From: an uncultured Sphingomonadaceae bacterium
GTDB taxonomy: Bacteria > Pseudomonadota > Alphaproteobacteria > Sphingomonadales > Sphingomonadaceae
Reading direction: 5' to 3'
Length of the DNA stretch: 64,000 bases
Assembly (NCBI GenBank): GCA_947489315.1
Contig: CANLCX010000001.1
Coordinates: 1,119,501-1,183,500 of the forward strand
The notes beneath the pieces were generated by a model, which made no database searches, was not told the DNA's origin, and saw nothing but the letters and a program-made list of their open reading frames with translations. Of the stretch, positions 56,294-64,000 are shown piece by piece; the first letter of the stretch is position 1; every line of letters begins with the position of its first letter. The translations under genes were made by a program, and so were the position numbers.

Positions 56294-57279
56294 AGCGGCC
56301 GTCGTTTATGCGTCAAGGCGAACGCGGTGCCGCCCTGTTGACGGTTTTGCTGTTGGTTGCGGTTATAGCAGTGCTGGCGGCGCATGGGATTGACCGATTG
56401 GCTGGGGCAACCAAACTGGCATCCAATGCCCGTGAACTCAGTCAAGCCAAGGCCTATCTGATCGCAGCTGAATCGATCGGCATGCAGTCGGCTGAACAGA
56501 TTGTCAGCCTGTCGCCTGGGCGCACCACCAATTTAGGTGGCTGGAACGGGCAGGAGCGGCGCTTCCCGGTCCCCGGTGGTATCATCACCGCTGCGCTGAC
56601 AGATGGCGGAAATTGCTTTAATATCAATAGTCTCGTCAGTCAGAATGATGCTCTGTTGTCTGCGCGGCCAGATGGGCAAGCCCAATTTGTCCAGTTGATG
56701 ACGTTGCTCGAAATTCCTCGGGGAGCTGCGACAGACATTGCAGAATCGGTCACCGACTGGATTGATAGCGATACCATCCCGTCGCCACGCGGCGCAGAGG
56801 ATGAATATTATGCGCAGCTAGAGGTGCCTTATCGCACCGCCAATGCGATCATGGTCGATATCAGCGAGTTGCGCACGATCAAGGGCATGACCAGTGATAT
56901 CTATGCGAGGATCGCACCTTGGCTTTGTGCGCTGCCGACCACTGATTTATCGCCTATAAATATCAACACACTGCGTCCTGAGCAGGCCGTGTTACTGGCG
57001 ATGCTTTCGAACAACCCTGACATTGTCCAGTCTCGCCAGTTTCTTGGGCGTCGAACGGAGTCCGGCTATGGCAGCCTTAACGACTTCTGGGCAGAGCCGT
57101 TTCCGGCCAGTTTTCTGGCGCCATCTCAAGTGCAAGGCCAAGTAAAATTGACGACGCGCTGGTTCCGGCTCGACATGGCCGTCGAGATGCGAAGCGCTTT
57201 GGTCGAGGAGCGCGCTCTGGTTGATGCAGCCCGCCAACCGGCCCGGCTGGTCCACCGCCAGCGAGGCGATGCGCTTTGA
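56290..57279 (+). CDS. gspK: Type II secretion minor pseudopilin GspK
   Basis: The 329-residue protein has the long GspK form: a prepilin-like leader (RQGERG then AALLTVLLLVAVIAVLA, without the usual Glu5), then an alpha domain with a calcium/ disulfide-type insertion (TDGGNCFNINSLV, VTDWIDSDTIPSPRGAEDEY) and INTLRPEQAVLLAMLS. GspK caps the pseudopilus with GspI and GspJ. It is the last gene before tRNA-His. Confidence 0.88.
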   Translation: MKRPSFMRQGERGAALLTVLLLVAVIAVLAAHGIDRLAGATKLASNARELSQAKAYLIAAESIGMQSAEQIVSLSPGRTTNLGGWNGQERRFPVPGGIITAALTDGGNCFNINSLVSQNDALLSARPDGQAQFVQLMTLLEIPRGAATDIAESVTDWIDSDTIPSPRGAEDEYYAQLEVPYRTANAIMVDISELRTIKGMTSDIYARIAPWLCALPTTDLSPININTLRPEQAVLLAMLSNNPDIVQSRQFLGRRTESGYGSLNDFWAEPFPASFLAPSQVQGQVKLTTRWFRLDMAVEMRSALVEERALVDAARQPARLVHRQRGDAL

Positions 57280-57313
57280 TAGTTGATTCATAGTTTTTCG
57301 GTGCGCTAAATAC

Positions 57314-57343
57314 TTGACGGCGGCCCCAATGCGTCCCTATGCA
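57314..57343 (+). promoter_or_regulatory. Possible promoter of tRNA-His
   Basis: TTGACG at 57314-57319 and TATGCA at 57338-57343 are 18 bases apart, about 40 bases before the tRNA. The match is fair for -35 and weaker for -10. Confidence 0.4.
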
Positions 57344-57383
57344 GCGCGGCGCAGCAGGCTTAATTGCATGTTGCACGATTGTG

Positions 57384-57460
57384 GCGATCGTAGCTCAGTT
57401 GGTTAGAGCGCCGGTTTGTGGTACCGGAGGTCGGGGGTTCGAGACCCCTCGGTCGCCCCA
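57384..57460 (+). tRNA. tRNA-His (GTG)
   Basis: A full cloverleaf folds by eye: acceptor GCGATCG with CGGTCGC (one wobble pair), D-arm beginning GCTCAGTTGGT, anticodon arm CCGGT-TTGTGGT-ACCGG with anticodon GTG, T-arm GGGGG-TTCGAGA-CCCCT and encoded CCA. The G at 57383, just ahead, is the extra G-1 that pairs with C73, the identity mark of tRNA-His. Confidence 0.97.
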
Positions 57461-57593
57461 TTTTCAAAACCACATATTCAAGATATTCAATTGGTTAGTG
57501 GTTCCCGCAACATCTCGGGGTGACAAAAGCGTTTTGTAATATTATTACGCCTATACCAAATTATGTTACTCAGCGAGCGAAGGGTTAGTCCAA

Positions 57594-58643
57594 ATGTCGG
57601 TAATGTGGGATCTGCCAGATTTTGATGGCCATGAAGCTGTCCATTTTTTTCATGATGTCGAGACCGGCCTCAGCGCGATAATTGCCCTTCATTCCACCCA
57701 TTTGGGCCCTAGCGCGGGTGGCACGCGATTCTGGCATTATGAGAATCGCGAGACGGCAGTGACCGACGCGCTCCGGCTTTCTCGCGGCATGAGTTTCAAA
57801 AATGCGATGGCTGGTTTGCCGTTAGGCGGCGGTAAAGCTGTCATATTGGCCGATCGCAGCCGGATGAAATCTCCTGAAATGTTGGCGGCTTTTGGACGCA
57901 TGATCGATTCGCTTGGCGGACGCTACGTTACAGCCGAAGATGTCGGCATCAGCACCGCCGATATGGTCGAAGTGTCCAAACAGACAAAATATGTCTCGGG
58001 TCTGCCGGTCAGCGACGACGGCGATGCTGGCGGCGATCCCGGCCCCTTTACAGCCATGGGCGTCTATCTTGGCGTCAAAGCTGCTGTGAAACATAAATTG
58101 GGTCGCGACAGTATGGAAGATGTCCATGTCGCGATTCAGGGCGTTGGCAGCGTCGGTGGCGGATTGGCTCGTTTGCTTGCCAAAGACGGCGCTCGTTTGA
58201 GCATTGCCGATATCAACAAGGAGCACGCGACCAATATGGCGGCAGAGATAGGGGCTAGCGTTGTCGGTCTCGACGATGTGATGCGCCTGGAAGCAGATGT
58301 CTTTAGTCCCAATGCTTTAGGCGCGATTCTAGATAAGGTTTCTATTGCCCACCTTAACGTGCCGATCGTTGCTGGTGGGGCCAATAACCAGCTAGCGACT
58401 CCAGAAGATGGCCAGCGGATTTTCGACCGCAATATTCTTTTTGCGCCCGATTATGTGATCAACTCAGGCGGCATCATCAATGTCGGCCTGGAATATCTTG
58501 GCGATAGCAATGTTGACGAAGTCAACCGCCGGATCGACAAAATTCCTGCTCGGCTGACCGAAATTTGGGAAGAAAGTGCTTCGAGCAAATTGCCGTCAGC
58601 TGAAGTTGCTGACAACATGGCGCGCGCGCTTATTGGACGCTAA
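57594..58643 (+). CDS. Glu/Leu/Phe/Val dehydrogenase (leucine dehydrogenase type)
   Basis: The 349-residue NAD-dependent enzyme deaminates an amino acid to its 2-oxo acid. The catalytic lysines Lys69 (SFKNAMAGLPLGGGKAVI) and Lys81 are present, as is the dinucleotide-binding VAIQGVGSVGGGLARLL. NAIGD-type discrimination is not readable, but length and sequence are nearest to leucine or valine dehydrogenases. ATG 57594 is used; an in-frame ATG at 57603 is an alternative. It stands alone after tRNA-His. Confidence 0.92.
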   Translation: MSVMWDLPDFDGHEAVHFFHDVETGLSAIIALHSTHLGPSAGGTRFWHYENRETAVTDALRLSRGMSFKNAMAGLPLGGGKAVILADRSRMKSPEMLAAFGRMIDSLGGRYVTAEDVGISTADMVEVSKQTKYVSGLPVSDDGDAGGDPGPFTAMGVYLGVKAAVKHKLGRDSMEDVHVAIQGVGSVGGGLARLLAKDGARLSIADINKEHATNMAAEIGASVVGLDDVMRLEADVFSPNALGAILDKVSIAHLNVPIVAGGANNQLATPEDGQRIFDRNILFAPDYVINSGGIINVGLEYLGDSNVDEVNRRIDKIPARLTEIWEESASSKLPSAEVADNMARALIGR

Positions 58644-58706
58644 AAAGCTCTCTCCTTTATTAACAAGGCGAGTGACTTATTCTGTATCAGTAATTTGATT
58701 GAACGA

Positions 58707-60896
58707 TCAGATGTCGACCTGCATGAACTTTGGCTTGCTCGCCTGATCGGAAGCGCTCTGCGCAAGTGGATAATTGCCGGGTGGCAGCGCGGCCAACGGC
58801 ATTCCGGCGGCTGCCAGATCATAAGGCGATACACGGTGGCGCGTACATAATCCTCCGGCACCATCGCTAACCAGCGGTGTTTCAAACTCCGTAGCCACCA
58901 TCGCTTCTTTCACTCTTATTACTGAGCTGATGACCAATTGCCCTCCGCCGAGGTCAAGGACAAGATTCGTCCCCACAGGAACGCCAAGCATGCCTTCGAA
59001 CCGTGCTCCGGTTTTTGAAAGATCACGCATGACAACTTCATAGCGATGGTCTTCATGGATAGCACCGATGCGGCGAAATACAGTGCGTCGATCAGGCCGA
59101 TATAAGTCAGGCCCATCGGGTTCAATCCGAAATTCCCCACTTCCGAGTTTTTGTTCAATCTCCTCGAGTCTCAGGGCTTTTGAATAGATCCAACCTTGAA
59201 TATAGCGAGCGCCCTTGGAACAAACGAGGCTGAACTGGTCGAACGCTTCGACACCCTCGACCGTGGTTTCCATGCCCAAAGCTTCGGACAAGCTCACGAT
59301 GGCCGCGATGATTTTCGCACTATTCTTGTCTTTTTGGGTACAAGAATCGACAAAGCTCTTGTCGACCTTGATCTTGTCGAAAGGGGCTGATCGCAAATAG
59401 CTGAGAGACGAATAACCTGTCCCAAAATCGTCGAGCGCTAATCTTACGCCCAATTCTTTTAAGACCTTGAACGTGTTCTCGGTGGTTTCGCTGTCCCCCA
59501 TAAAGACGCTCTCGGTCAATTCGAGTTCAAGCCGTTCAGGATCCAGACCGCTGGCGGCAAGAGCGTTCATAACGATTTCGGGAAAACCGCTATTAGCAAA
59601 TTGTACGGCGGACACATTTACAGCGATGCGAACGGATTGGGGCCATTGCAAGGCATCGGTGCAAGCTTTGCGCAAGGCCCATTCACCCAGTTGATTGATA
59701 AGATTTAGTTCTTCCGCGATCGGAATGAATACCGCCGGACTAACTGCCCCTCGCTCTGGGTGAACCCAGCGCATCAGACCTTCGAACCCAACCACCATAT
59801 GGTCTTCTGTGCGTACTACCGGTTGATAATGTAACTCGAGCTGATCGTTCTCGAGCGCATCGCGCAGGTCTTCGACCAAGAGGCGGCGTTCTTCTTCTTC
59901 GTCTTTCAAGTCAGCAGAATAGAAACGGAATTGCCCGCGGCCCGAGTTTTTGGCGGCATAAAGAGCAAGATCCGAACTGCGCACGAGCTCTTCTTTCTCG
60001 ATGCCATCATAGGGGGCAACAGCAACGCCGATTGACGTACCAATAATGGCGCTCTTGTCATCAATAGGATAAGGCTGAGAAACTATTTTCACTATTTTTT
60101 CAGCAATTTCGCCCAGTTTTCCGCGATCATCGATATCGGGCAAAATGACCTGAAACTCATCGCCACCAAGCCGGCCGATTTCACCGCGATCGCCGATAAT
60201 AGTGCGCATCCGCTTGGCGACTTGCTTGAGCAACTCATCACCGGCGGGATGCCCCATGGTGTCATTGACTTGTTTGAATCTATCAAGATCAAGCATCATT
60301 ATGGCACAACTGCGGCCCGCGGCCTTGAAAGAGCCAAGGATCCCGTTCAAATGGTTATCCATGCGATGGCGGTTAGCAAGACCGGTTAGCGAGTCAAATT
60401 CAGCGAGTCGGGAGTCTTCAAGCTTACGCTGATACTCGACCGTGACATCCTTGGCATTGCCGCGATATCCCTGGAAATTACCGGAATTATCAAATTTCGG
60501 ATGGGCCGAAATCAGCCACCAAGTCGGGCGATCTTCACGATTCAATGTCGCCGGTACGCGCCGGAGAACGAGATCATGGAGTTTGCTCCGCCTGCTCAGC
60601 TGGTAATGGAGGGGACGATCAGATTTTTCGTCCGGATTGTCAGGGTCATTTTCGAACAAAGCGGTCAATGGCTGAGTTAGTATCTCACTAACCGGCAAAT
60701 TTAGGTTTTCGGCTGCTTTTTCAGATAGATATACGAATCTGCCATCGGCATCGGTTGCCCATAGCCAATTTATTCCCGCTTGCTCAAAATCATCCAGAAC
60801 TTCCAGGCGTCTCGCATGGTTGTCAGACGCGATGACCGATCCAGATCCACCGGATGAACCATTGGAAAACGCCTTCAGTAAGCCTTTTACTGCCAT
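58707..60896 (-). CDS. PAS-GGDEF-EAL-PilZ cyclic-di-GMP protein
   Basis: The 729-residue protein has, in order, a PAS domain (about 40-160), a GGDEF domain with intact GGDEF at 244-248, an EAL domain and a C-terminal PilZ domain (about 605-690). The EAL motif is E372-G-L in FEGLMRWVHPERG, with NVSAVQFA, ELTESVFM, LDDFGTGYSSLSYL and KVDKSF conserved, so metal and catalytic residues appear present. PilZ has RRTVFRR and DLSKTGARF for cyclic-di-GMP binding. It could make, cleave and sense the signal. The ATG at 60896 is used. No membrane segment is seen. Confidence 0.93.
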   Translation of the reverse strand: MAVKGLLKAFSNGSSGGSGSVIASDNHARRLEVLDDFEQAGINWLWATDADGRFVYLSEKAAENLNLPVSEILTQPLTALFENDPDNPDEKSDRPLHYQLSRRSKLHDLVLRRVPATLNREDRPTWWLISAHPKFDNSGNFQGYRGNAKDVTVEYQRKLEDSRLAEFDSLTGLANRHRMDNHLNGILGSFKAAGRSCAIMMLDLDRFKQVNDTMGHPAGDELLKQVAKRMRTIIGDRGEIGRLGGDEFQVILPDIDDRGKLGEIAEKIVKIVSQPYPIDDKSAIIGTSIGVAVAPYDGIEKEELVRSSDLALYAAKNSGRGQFRFYSADLKDEEEERRLLVEDLRDALENDQLELHYQPVVRTEDHMVVGFEGLMRWVHPERGAVSPAVFIPIAEELNLINQLGEWALRKACTDALQWPQSVRIAVNVSAVQFANSGFPEIVMNALAASGLDPERLELELTESVFMGDSETTENTFKVLKELGVRLALDDFGTGYSSLSYLRSAPFDKIKVDKSFVDSCTQKDKNSAKIIAAIVSLSEALGMETTVEGVEAFDQFSLVCSKGARYIQGWIYSKALRLEEIEQKLGSGEFRIEPDGPDLYRPDRRTVFRRIGAIHEDHRYEVVMRDLSKTGARFEGMLGVPVGTNLVLDLGGGQLVISSVIRVKEAMVATEFETPLVSDGAGGLCTRHRVSPYDLAAAGMPLAALPPGNYPLAQSASDQASKPKFMQVDI

Positions 60897-61128
60897 AATA
60901 TCTCTTAACCTCAGCCCCACCGAAGAATTAAATTTTTGTCTACAGTTTCAGGGTCTAGCGGCACATGGTTACTATTGCGCTAACACCAATTGTTTGCTTT
61001 TGGTTCCAGAGCACTATTTCTGATGGTTGATAGGGCAGGCGCAAATGGTTCAGAAAAACACTTGTCGCCTTGCGACAGTTCTGCCATCAAAAAATCAGAT
61101 TTTACTGGTCGCACAGTAGCCAGAGGCA

Positions 61129-61860
61129 ATGACCGTTTTTCAAATGCACGCTTACGCAAATCCTACTCGCTTTCTATCGCTTGCCAGGCCGTTGACGCTT
61201 TGGTTTCTGACGCTTGGATTGCTGCTGGTCGCTTTTGGCTCTGCTTATGGCCTATTCTATGCGCCTGCTGATCGGCTCATGGGCGATAGTGTCCGCATCC
61301 TGTACATCCATGTCCCAACCGTCTGGCTGGCAATGGGCGGTTGGACGGGGATTGCGATTGCCAGCATTGTACAAATTGCTTGGCGGCATCCTTTGGCAGC
61401 GGTTGCCGCGCGTGCGGTTGCCGTGCCCGGCGCTTTGTTTACGGCTCTGGGATTGATCACTGGATCAATCTGGGCACGCCCCACTTGGGGCACATGGTGG
61501 GTATGGGACGGACGGGTAACATCCGTGTTGGTTTTATTCTTCCTTTATCTAGCCTATATTGCGCTGGCCAATGCGAGTGGTGAAAAAGGCGGTGTGTCCC
61601 GTGTAACTGCGATTTTCGGTATCGTCGGCGCGGTTAATATTCCGATTATCAACCGTTCGGTTGTTTGGTGGAACAGCCTGCATCAAAAGGCGAGCATCAC
61701 CGTAAGCGGATCATCGACTGATGCCGCTTTTCTATGGCCGCTCGCCATAAATGTAATTGGCTTTAGCCTCGTGTTTGGCGCAATCGTCTTGATGCGAATG
61801 CGAGGCATATTGGCGGAAACCAAGGTTGAGGCAAGATTGAAACGGATGGCGGCGGAATGA
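61129..61860 (+). CDS. ccmC: Heme exporter CcmC
   Basis: CcmC moves heme to CcmE on the outer face of the membrane. The 243-residue protein has six membrane helices and the heme-handling WWD motif WGTWWVWDGRVTS, with flanking histidines in YIHVPTVW and NSLHQKAS. AGAGG lies 5 bases upstream of the ATG. It begins the run ccmC-ccmD-ccmE-ccmF; ccmA and ccmB are not in the window. The stretch from 60897 to 61128 holds no gene. Confidence 0.96.
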   Translation: MTVFQMHAYANPTRFLSLARPLTLWFLTLGLLLVAFGSAYGLFYAPADRLMGDSVRILYIHVPTVWLAMGGWTGIAIASIVQIAWRHPLAAVAARAVAVPGALFTALGLITGSIWARPTWGTWWVWDGRVTSVLVLFFLYLAYIALANASGEKGGVSRVTAIFGIVGAVNIPIINRSVVWWNSLHQKASITVSGSSTDAAFLWPLAINVIGFSLVFGAIVLMRMRGILAETKVEARLKRMAAE

Positions 61861-61991
61861 ACCATTGGCCTTTTGTGATTGCATCCTATGCGATTGTGCT
61901 GCTTGGCACAGCGATTGTTATAGCCGGAAGCTATGCGGCCATGCGCAAATCCGAAACCAAGGCGGACCAGCTTAAAAAGGTTCGGAAATGA
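61857..61991 (+). CDS. ccmD: Heme exporter protein CcmD
   Basis: This 44-residue protein starts with an ATG overlapping the ccmC stop (ATGA) and has one membrane helix (FVIASYAIVLLGTAIVIAG) followed by a basic tail, as in CcmD. It helps release holo-CcmE from CcmC. It was too short to be obvious, but position and topology make the call firm. Confidence 0.9.
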   Translation: MNHWPFVIASYAIVLLGTAIVIAGSYAAMRKSETKADQLKKVRK

Positions 61992-62016
61992 ACAACGAGA
62001 TAAGAGAGATTTACCC

Positions 62017-62466
62017 GTGAAGGCGAAGCATCAAAGACTGACATTGGCCGTACTGGCATTGGTCGCGCTCGTCGGCGCAGGCCTGCTTGCAACCTTTGCG
62101 CTCCGGGATCAGGCCAATTATTTCTATACGCCATCGGACATCGTTGAGAAAAAGCCTGTTGCCGGGAAAGCCATCCGGTTGGGCGGTATGGTTGAAGAAG
62201 GCTCCATTCGTCATGAAGAGGACGGGGTAACGGTTAATTTTATTGTGCATGATGGCACGGCAAAGCAAGCCGTTATGTACACGGGCATTACGCCAGATCT
62301 ATTCGTCGAAGGATCCGGCGTTGTTGCGGATGGCAAGCTGACAAGCGACGGGATGTTTGTGGCGGACAACCTGCTCGCCAAACATGACGAAAACTATATT
62401 CCGCGCGAGCTTGAAGGTATTGATATGACTGGCAATATGACGAAAACGGATACGCTGGTCGAATGA
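62017..62466 (+). CDS. ccmE: Cytochrome c maturation heme chaperone CcmE
   Basis: CcmE carries heme covalently in the periplasm to CcmF/H. The 149-residue protein has an N-terminal anchor (about 8-28), an OB-fold and the heme attachment motif with His123 and Tyr127 in LAKHDENYIP. The start is GTG at 62017, with AGAGAGA upstream; the earlier frame overlaps ccmD and is rejected. The stop overlaps the ccmF start. Confidence 0.96.
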   Translation: MKAKHQRLTLAVLALVALVGAGLLATFALRDQANYFYTPSDIVEKKPVAGKAIRLGGMVEEGSIRHEEDGVTVNFIVHDGTAKQAVMYTGITPDLFVEGSGVVADGKLTSDGMFVADNLLAKHDENYIPRELEGIDMTGNMTKTDTLVE

Positions 62467-64000
62467 TTGCAGAAACAGGCCTTATCGCGCTCTGGCTCGC
62501 TGCCAGCATGGCGCTTTTGCAATTTGCATTATGTGCCATTGGCTTAGCGAAGGGGCAGGATGAGCTTTTCAAGGCGATCCGGCCAGTCGCCATCGCCCAA
62601 GGCGTGCTGGTCGCTATATCGTTTTTGGTGCTGGTCTGGCTGTTCGTGCGTTCCGATATGTCGGTAAAGCTGGTCGTCGCCAACAGCGTTGCGATCAAGC
62701 CGATGCTGTACAAGATTTCCGGCGCATGGGGCAATCATGAAGGATCCATGCTGTTGTGGATCGCCATCATGGGCGTCGCGGGTGCGTGTATCGGTATTTT
62801 TGAGCGTAATTTGAAAGCAAAAACACTGGTTGCAACCTTGGGTGCGCAGGCGTTTATCAGCATCGGTTTCTATGCCTATCTGCTGATCGCGTCTAATCCT
62901 TTTGAACGGATTTTCCCGGTTCCAGCGGATGGGCAGGGGCTTAACCCGCTGCTTCAAGACGTCGGTCTCGCGCTGCATCCGCCAACGCTATATATTGGCT
63001 ATGTTGGCCTATCCATTGCCTTTTCTTTTGCCGTGGGCGCGATGATTACGCGCGATGTCGGGCCGGAATTTGCCAAAGCCATGCGGCCCTGGGTGCTCGG
63101 CGCATGGGTGTTCCTGACGCTGGGTATCACGGCGGGCAGTTACTGGGCTTATTATGAACTGGGTTGGGGTGGCTGGTGGTTCTGGGATCCGGTGGAAAAT
63201 GCCTCGCTTATGCCTTGGCTGGCGGCTACCGCCTTGCTGCATTCGGTGACGGTCTTGGCGACGCGCGATGGCTTGCGGGCTTGGACCCTGATGCTCGCGG
63301 TTGTCGCTTTCTCGATGTCGATGATCGGCACGTTCTTGGTCCGCTCCGGCGTCCTCACCAGCGTCCATGCTTTTGCGGTTGATCCAGAACGCGGCAGTTT
63401 CATCCTCGCATTGCTTGCCATTTATATCGGCGGCGCGATGGCTTTGTTTGCGCTGCGCGTTGGTTCGGTCAAAGAGGGCTCCCAGTTTGAACCTATCAGC
63501 CGCGAAGGGGCGCTGGTAGCGAACAATCTTCTGCTTTCGGCGATTTTGGGTATTGTCTTTATCGGTACGCTTTATCCTTTGTTTGTCGAGGGAATGAGCG
63601 ATGAAATGATCTCGGTCGGGGCTCCCTATTTTAATCTTGCAACGGGTCCGATCGCATTGATTTTAGTCGCGATCATGGCGGCGGGGCCATTGTTGCGGTG
63701 GCGGCGCGACAGTGCGAAAGCCTTGCTGAACCGTATTTCGATTCCGGTCTTTTTGACCGCTGCAGCTCTGTTTGCGTTGGTGCTGTTTACCACATCAATG
63801 TCGGTGCTGCCCTTGATTGGCATGGCACTGGCTGCGGGTATTGCGGTGGCAAGCTTTGCCCCGTTATGGAAACGCAATTTGCGCCGCACCCCGATGCATA
63901 CTTACGGGATGATCATTGCTCATTTCGGTATTGCCGTTGCGCTGGTCGGGATGGCATCGGAAACCAGCTTTACCGAAGAAAAACTGGTGGCTGCGAAGCC
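62463..64000 (+). CDS. ccmF: Cytochrome c heme lyase subunit CcmF, 3' end cut by window
   Basis: About 512 residues are visible of the usual 640-660. CcmF attaches heme to apocytochrome c with CcmH. The WWD motif WGGWWFWDPVENASLMPWL, PVPADGQGLNPLLQD, and many membrane helices are seen. Histidines for heme coordination occur in GNHEGSMLLW and HPPTLYIGY. The ATG lies inside the ccmE stop. The reading frame is open to the right edge. Confidence 0.96.
   Translation, partial: MIAETGLIALWLAASMALLQFALCAIGLAKGQDELFKAIRPVAIAQGVLVAISFLVLVWLFVRSDMSVKLVVANSVAIKPMLYKISGAWGNHEGSMLLWIAIMGVAGACIGIFERNLKAKTLVATLGAQAFISIGFYAYLLIASNPFERIFPVPADGQGLNPLLQDVGLALHPPTLYIGYVGLSIAFSFAVGAMITRDVGPEFAKAMRPWVLGAWVFLTLGITAGSYWAYYELGWGGWWFWDPVENASLMPWLAATALLHSVTVLATRDGLRAWTLMLAVVAFSMSMIGTFLVRSGVLTSVHAFAVDPERGSFILALLAIYIGGAMALFALRVGSVKEGSQFEPISREGALVANNLLLSAILGIVFIGTLYPLFVEGMSDEMISVGAPYFNLATGPIALILVAIMAAGPLLRWRRDSAKALLNRISIPVFLTAAALFALVLFTTSMSVLPLIGMALAAGIAVASFAPLWKRNLRRTPMHTYGMIIAHFGIAVALVGMASETSFTEEKLVAAK

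Noticed and set aside
60990-61271. A 93-codon plus-strand frame before ccmC
   Set aside because: It runs into ccmC in another frame and shows no family pattern.
1-64000. CRISPR array, prophage, transposon or integrase
   Set aside because: No regular repeat-spacer array, transposase or phage gene was seen; the only repeats are short palindromes.

Overview
The window looks like a stretch of ordinary chromosome from an alphaproteobacterium, most likely of the order Sphingomonadales (a Parasphingorhabdus, Sphingorhabdus or Sphingopyxis type of organism). The reasons are: a recA promoter with the alphaproteobacterial GTTC-N7-GTTC SOS box; cckA of the CtrA pathway; an HdaA-type DnaA regulator directly upstream of ppk1; a short blue-light LOV-HTH protein of the EL222 type; ribosomal protein S2 with an Ala/Lys-rich tail; and a uppS-cdsA-dxr-rseP-bamA-skp-fabZ cluster without lpxD or lpxA, as expected in bacteria that carry glycosphingolipids instead of LPS. 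Genus and species are inference. No phage, transposon, integrase or CRISPR array was seen. About 60 protein genes and one tRNA were found.

Layout. 1-4.4 kb: end of pepA, holC, ndk, a SnoaL-like protein, an SDR, a tiny DUF2256 protein and a LOV-HTH photoreceptor. 4.5-6.6 kb (minus): purM and a purN that carries an extra C-terminal MmcQ/YjbR-like domain. 6.7-12.4 kb: exported DUF2066-like protein, hdaA, ppk1 and ppx, tightly packed. 12.4-13.9 kb (minus): rnd and an I78-type inhibitor lipoprotein. 14-19.7 kb: aspS, hydrolase, an exported protein, ppk2, SDR. 19.8-27.6 kb: slt (minus), then dapA-smpB-DUF2062-cckA as an overlapping run, then SOS-regulated recA. 27.8-34.3 kb: gst and alaS, and on the minus strand a Kef-type antiporter and icd. 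34.4-36 kb: psd-pssA, which make phosphatidylethanolamine.

36.3-39.1 kb (minus) holds the most unusual locus: a translationally coupled pair made of a TIR / coiled-coil / two-TM protein and a TPR / SLOG-like / class III nucleotide cyclase protein. It combines parts known from Thoeris (TIR plus SLOG) and Pycsar (cyclase plus TIR or TM effector) defence in an arrangement that fits neither.

39.6-51.3 kb: rpsB-tsf-pyrH-frr-uppS-cdsA-dxr-rseP-bamA-skp-fabZ and rpmE, covering translation, isoprenoid and phospholipid synthesis and outer-membrane assembly. 51.3-54.9 kb (minus): a 5-oxoprolinase operon pxpABC with an NRAMP-fold transporter that has lost the canonical metal site. 54.9-57.5 kb: a 2OG-Fe(II) dioxygenase (minus), an isolated gspJ-gspK pair and tRNA-His. 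57.6-60.9 kb: a leucine-dehydrogenase-type enzyme and a PAS-GGDEF-EAL-PilZ protein. 61.1 kb to the right edge: ccmC-ccmD-ccmE-ccmF (cut) for cytochrome c maturation.
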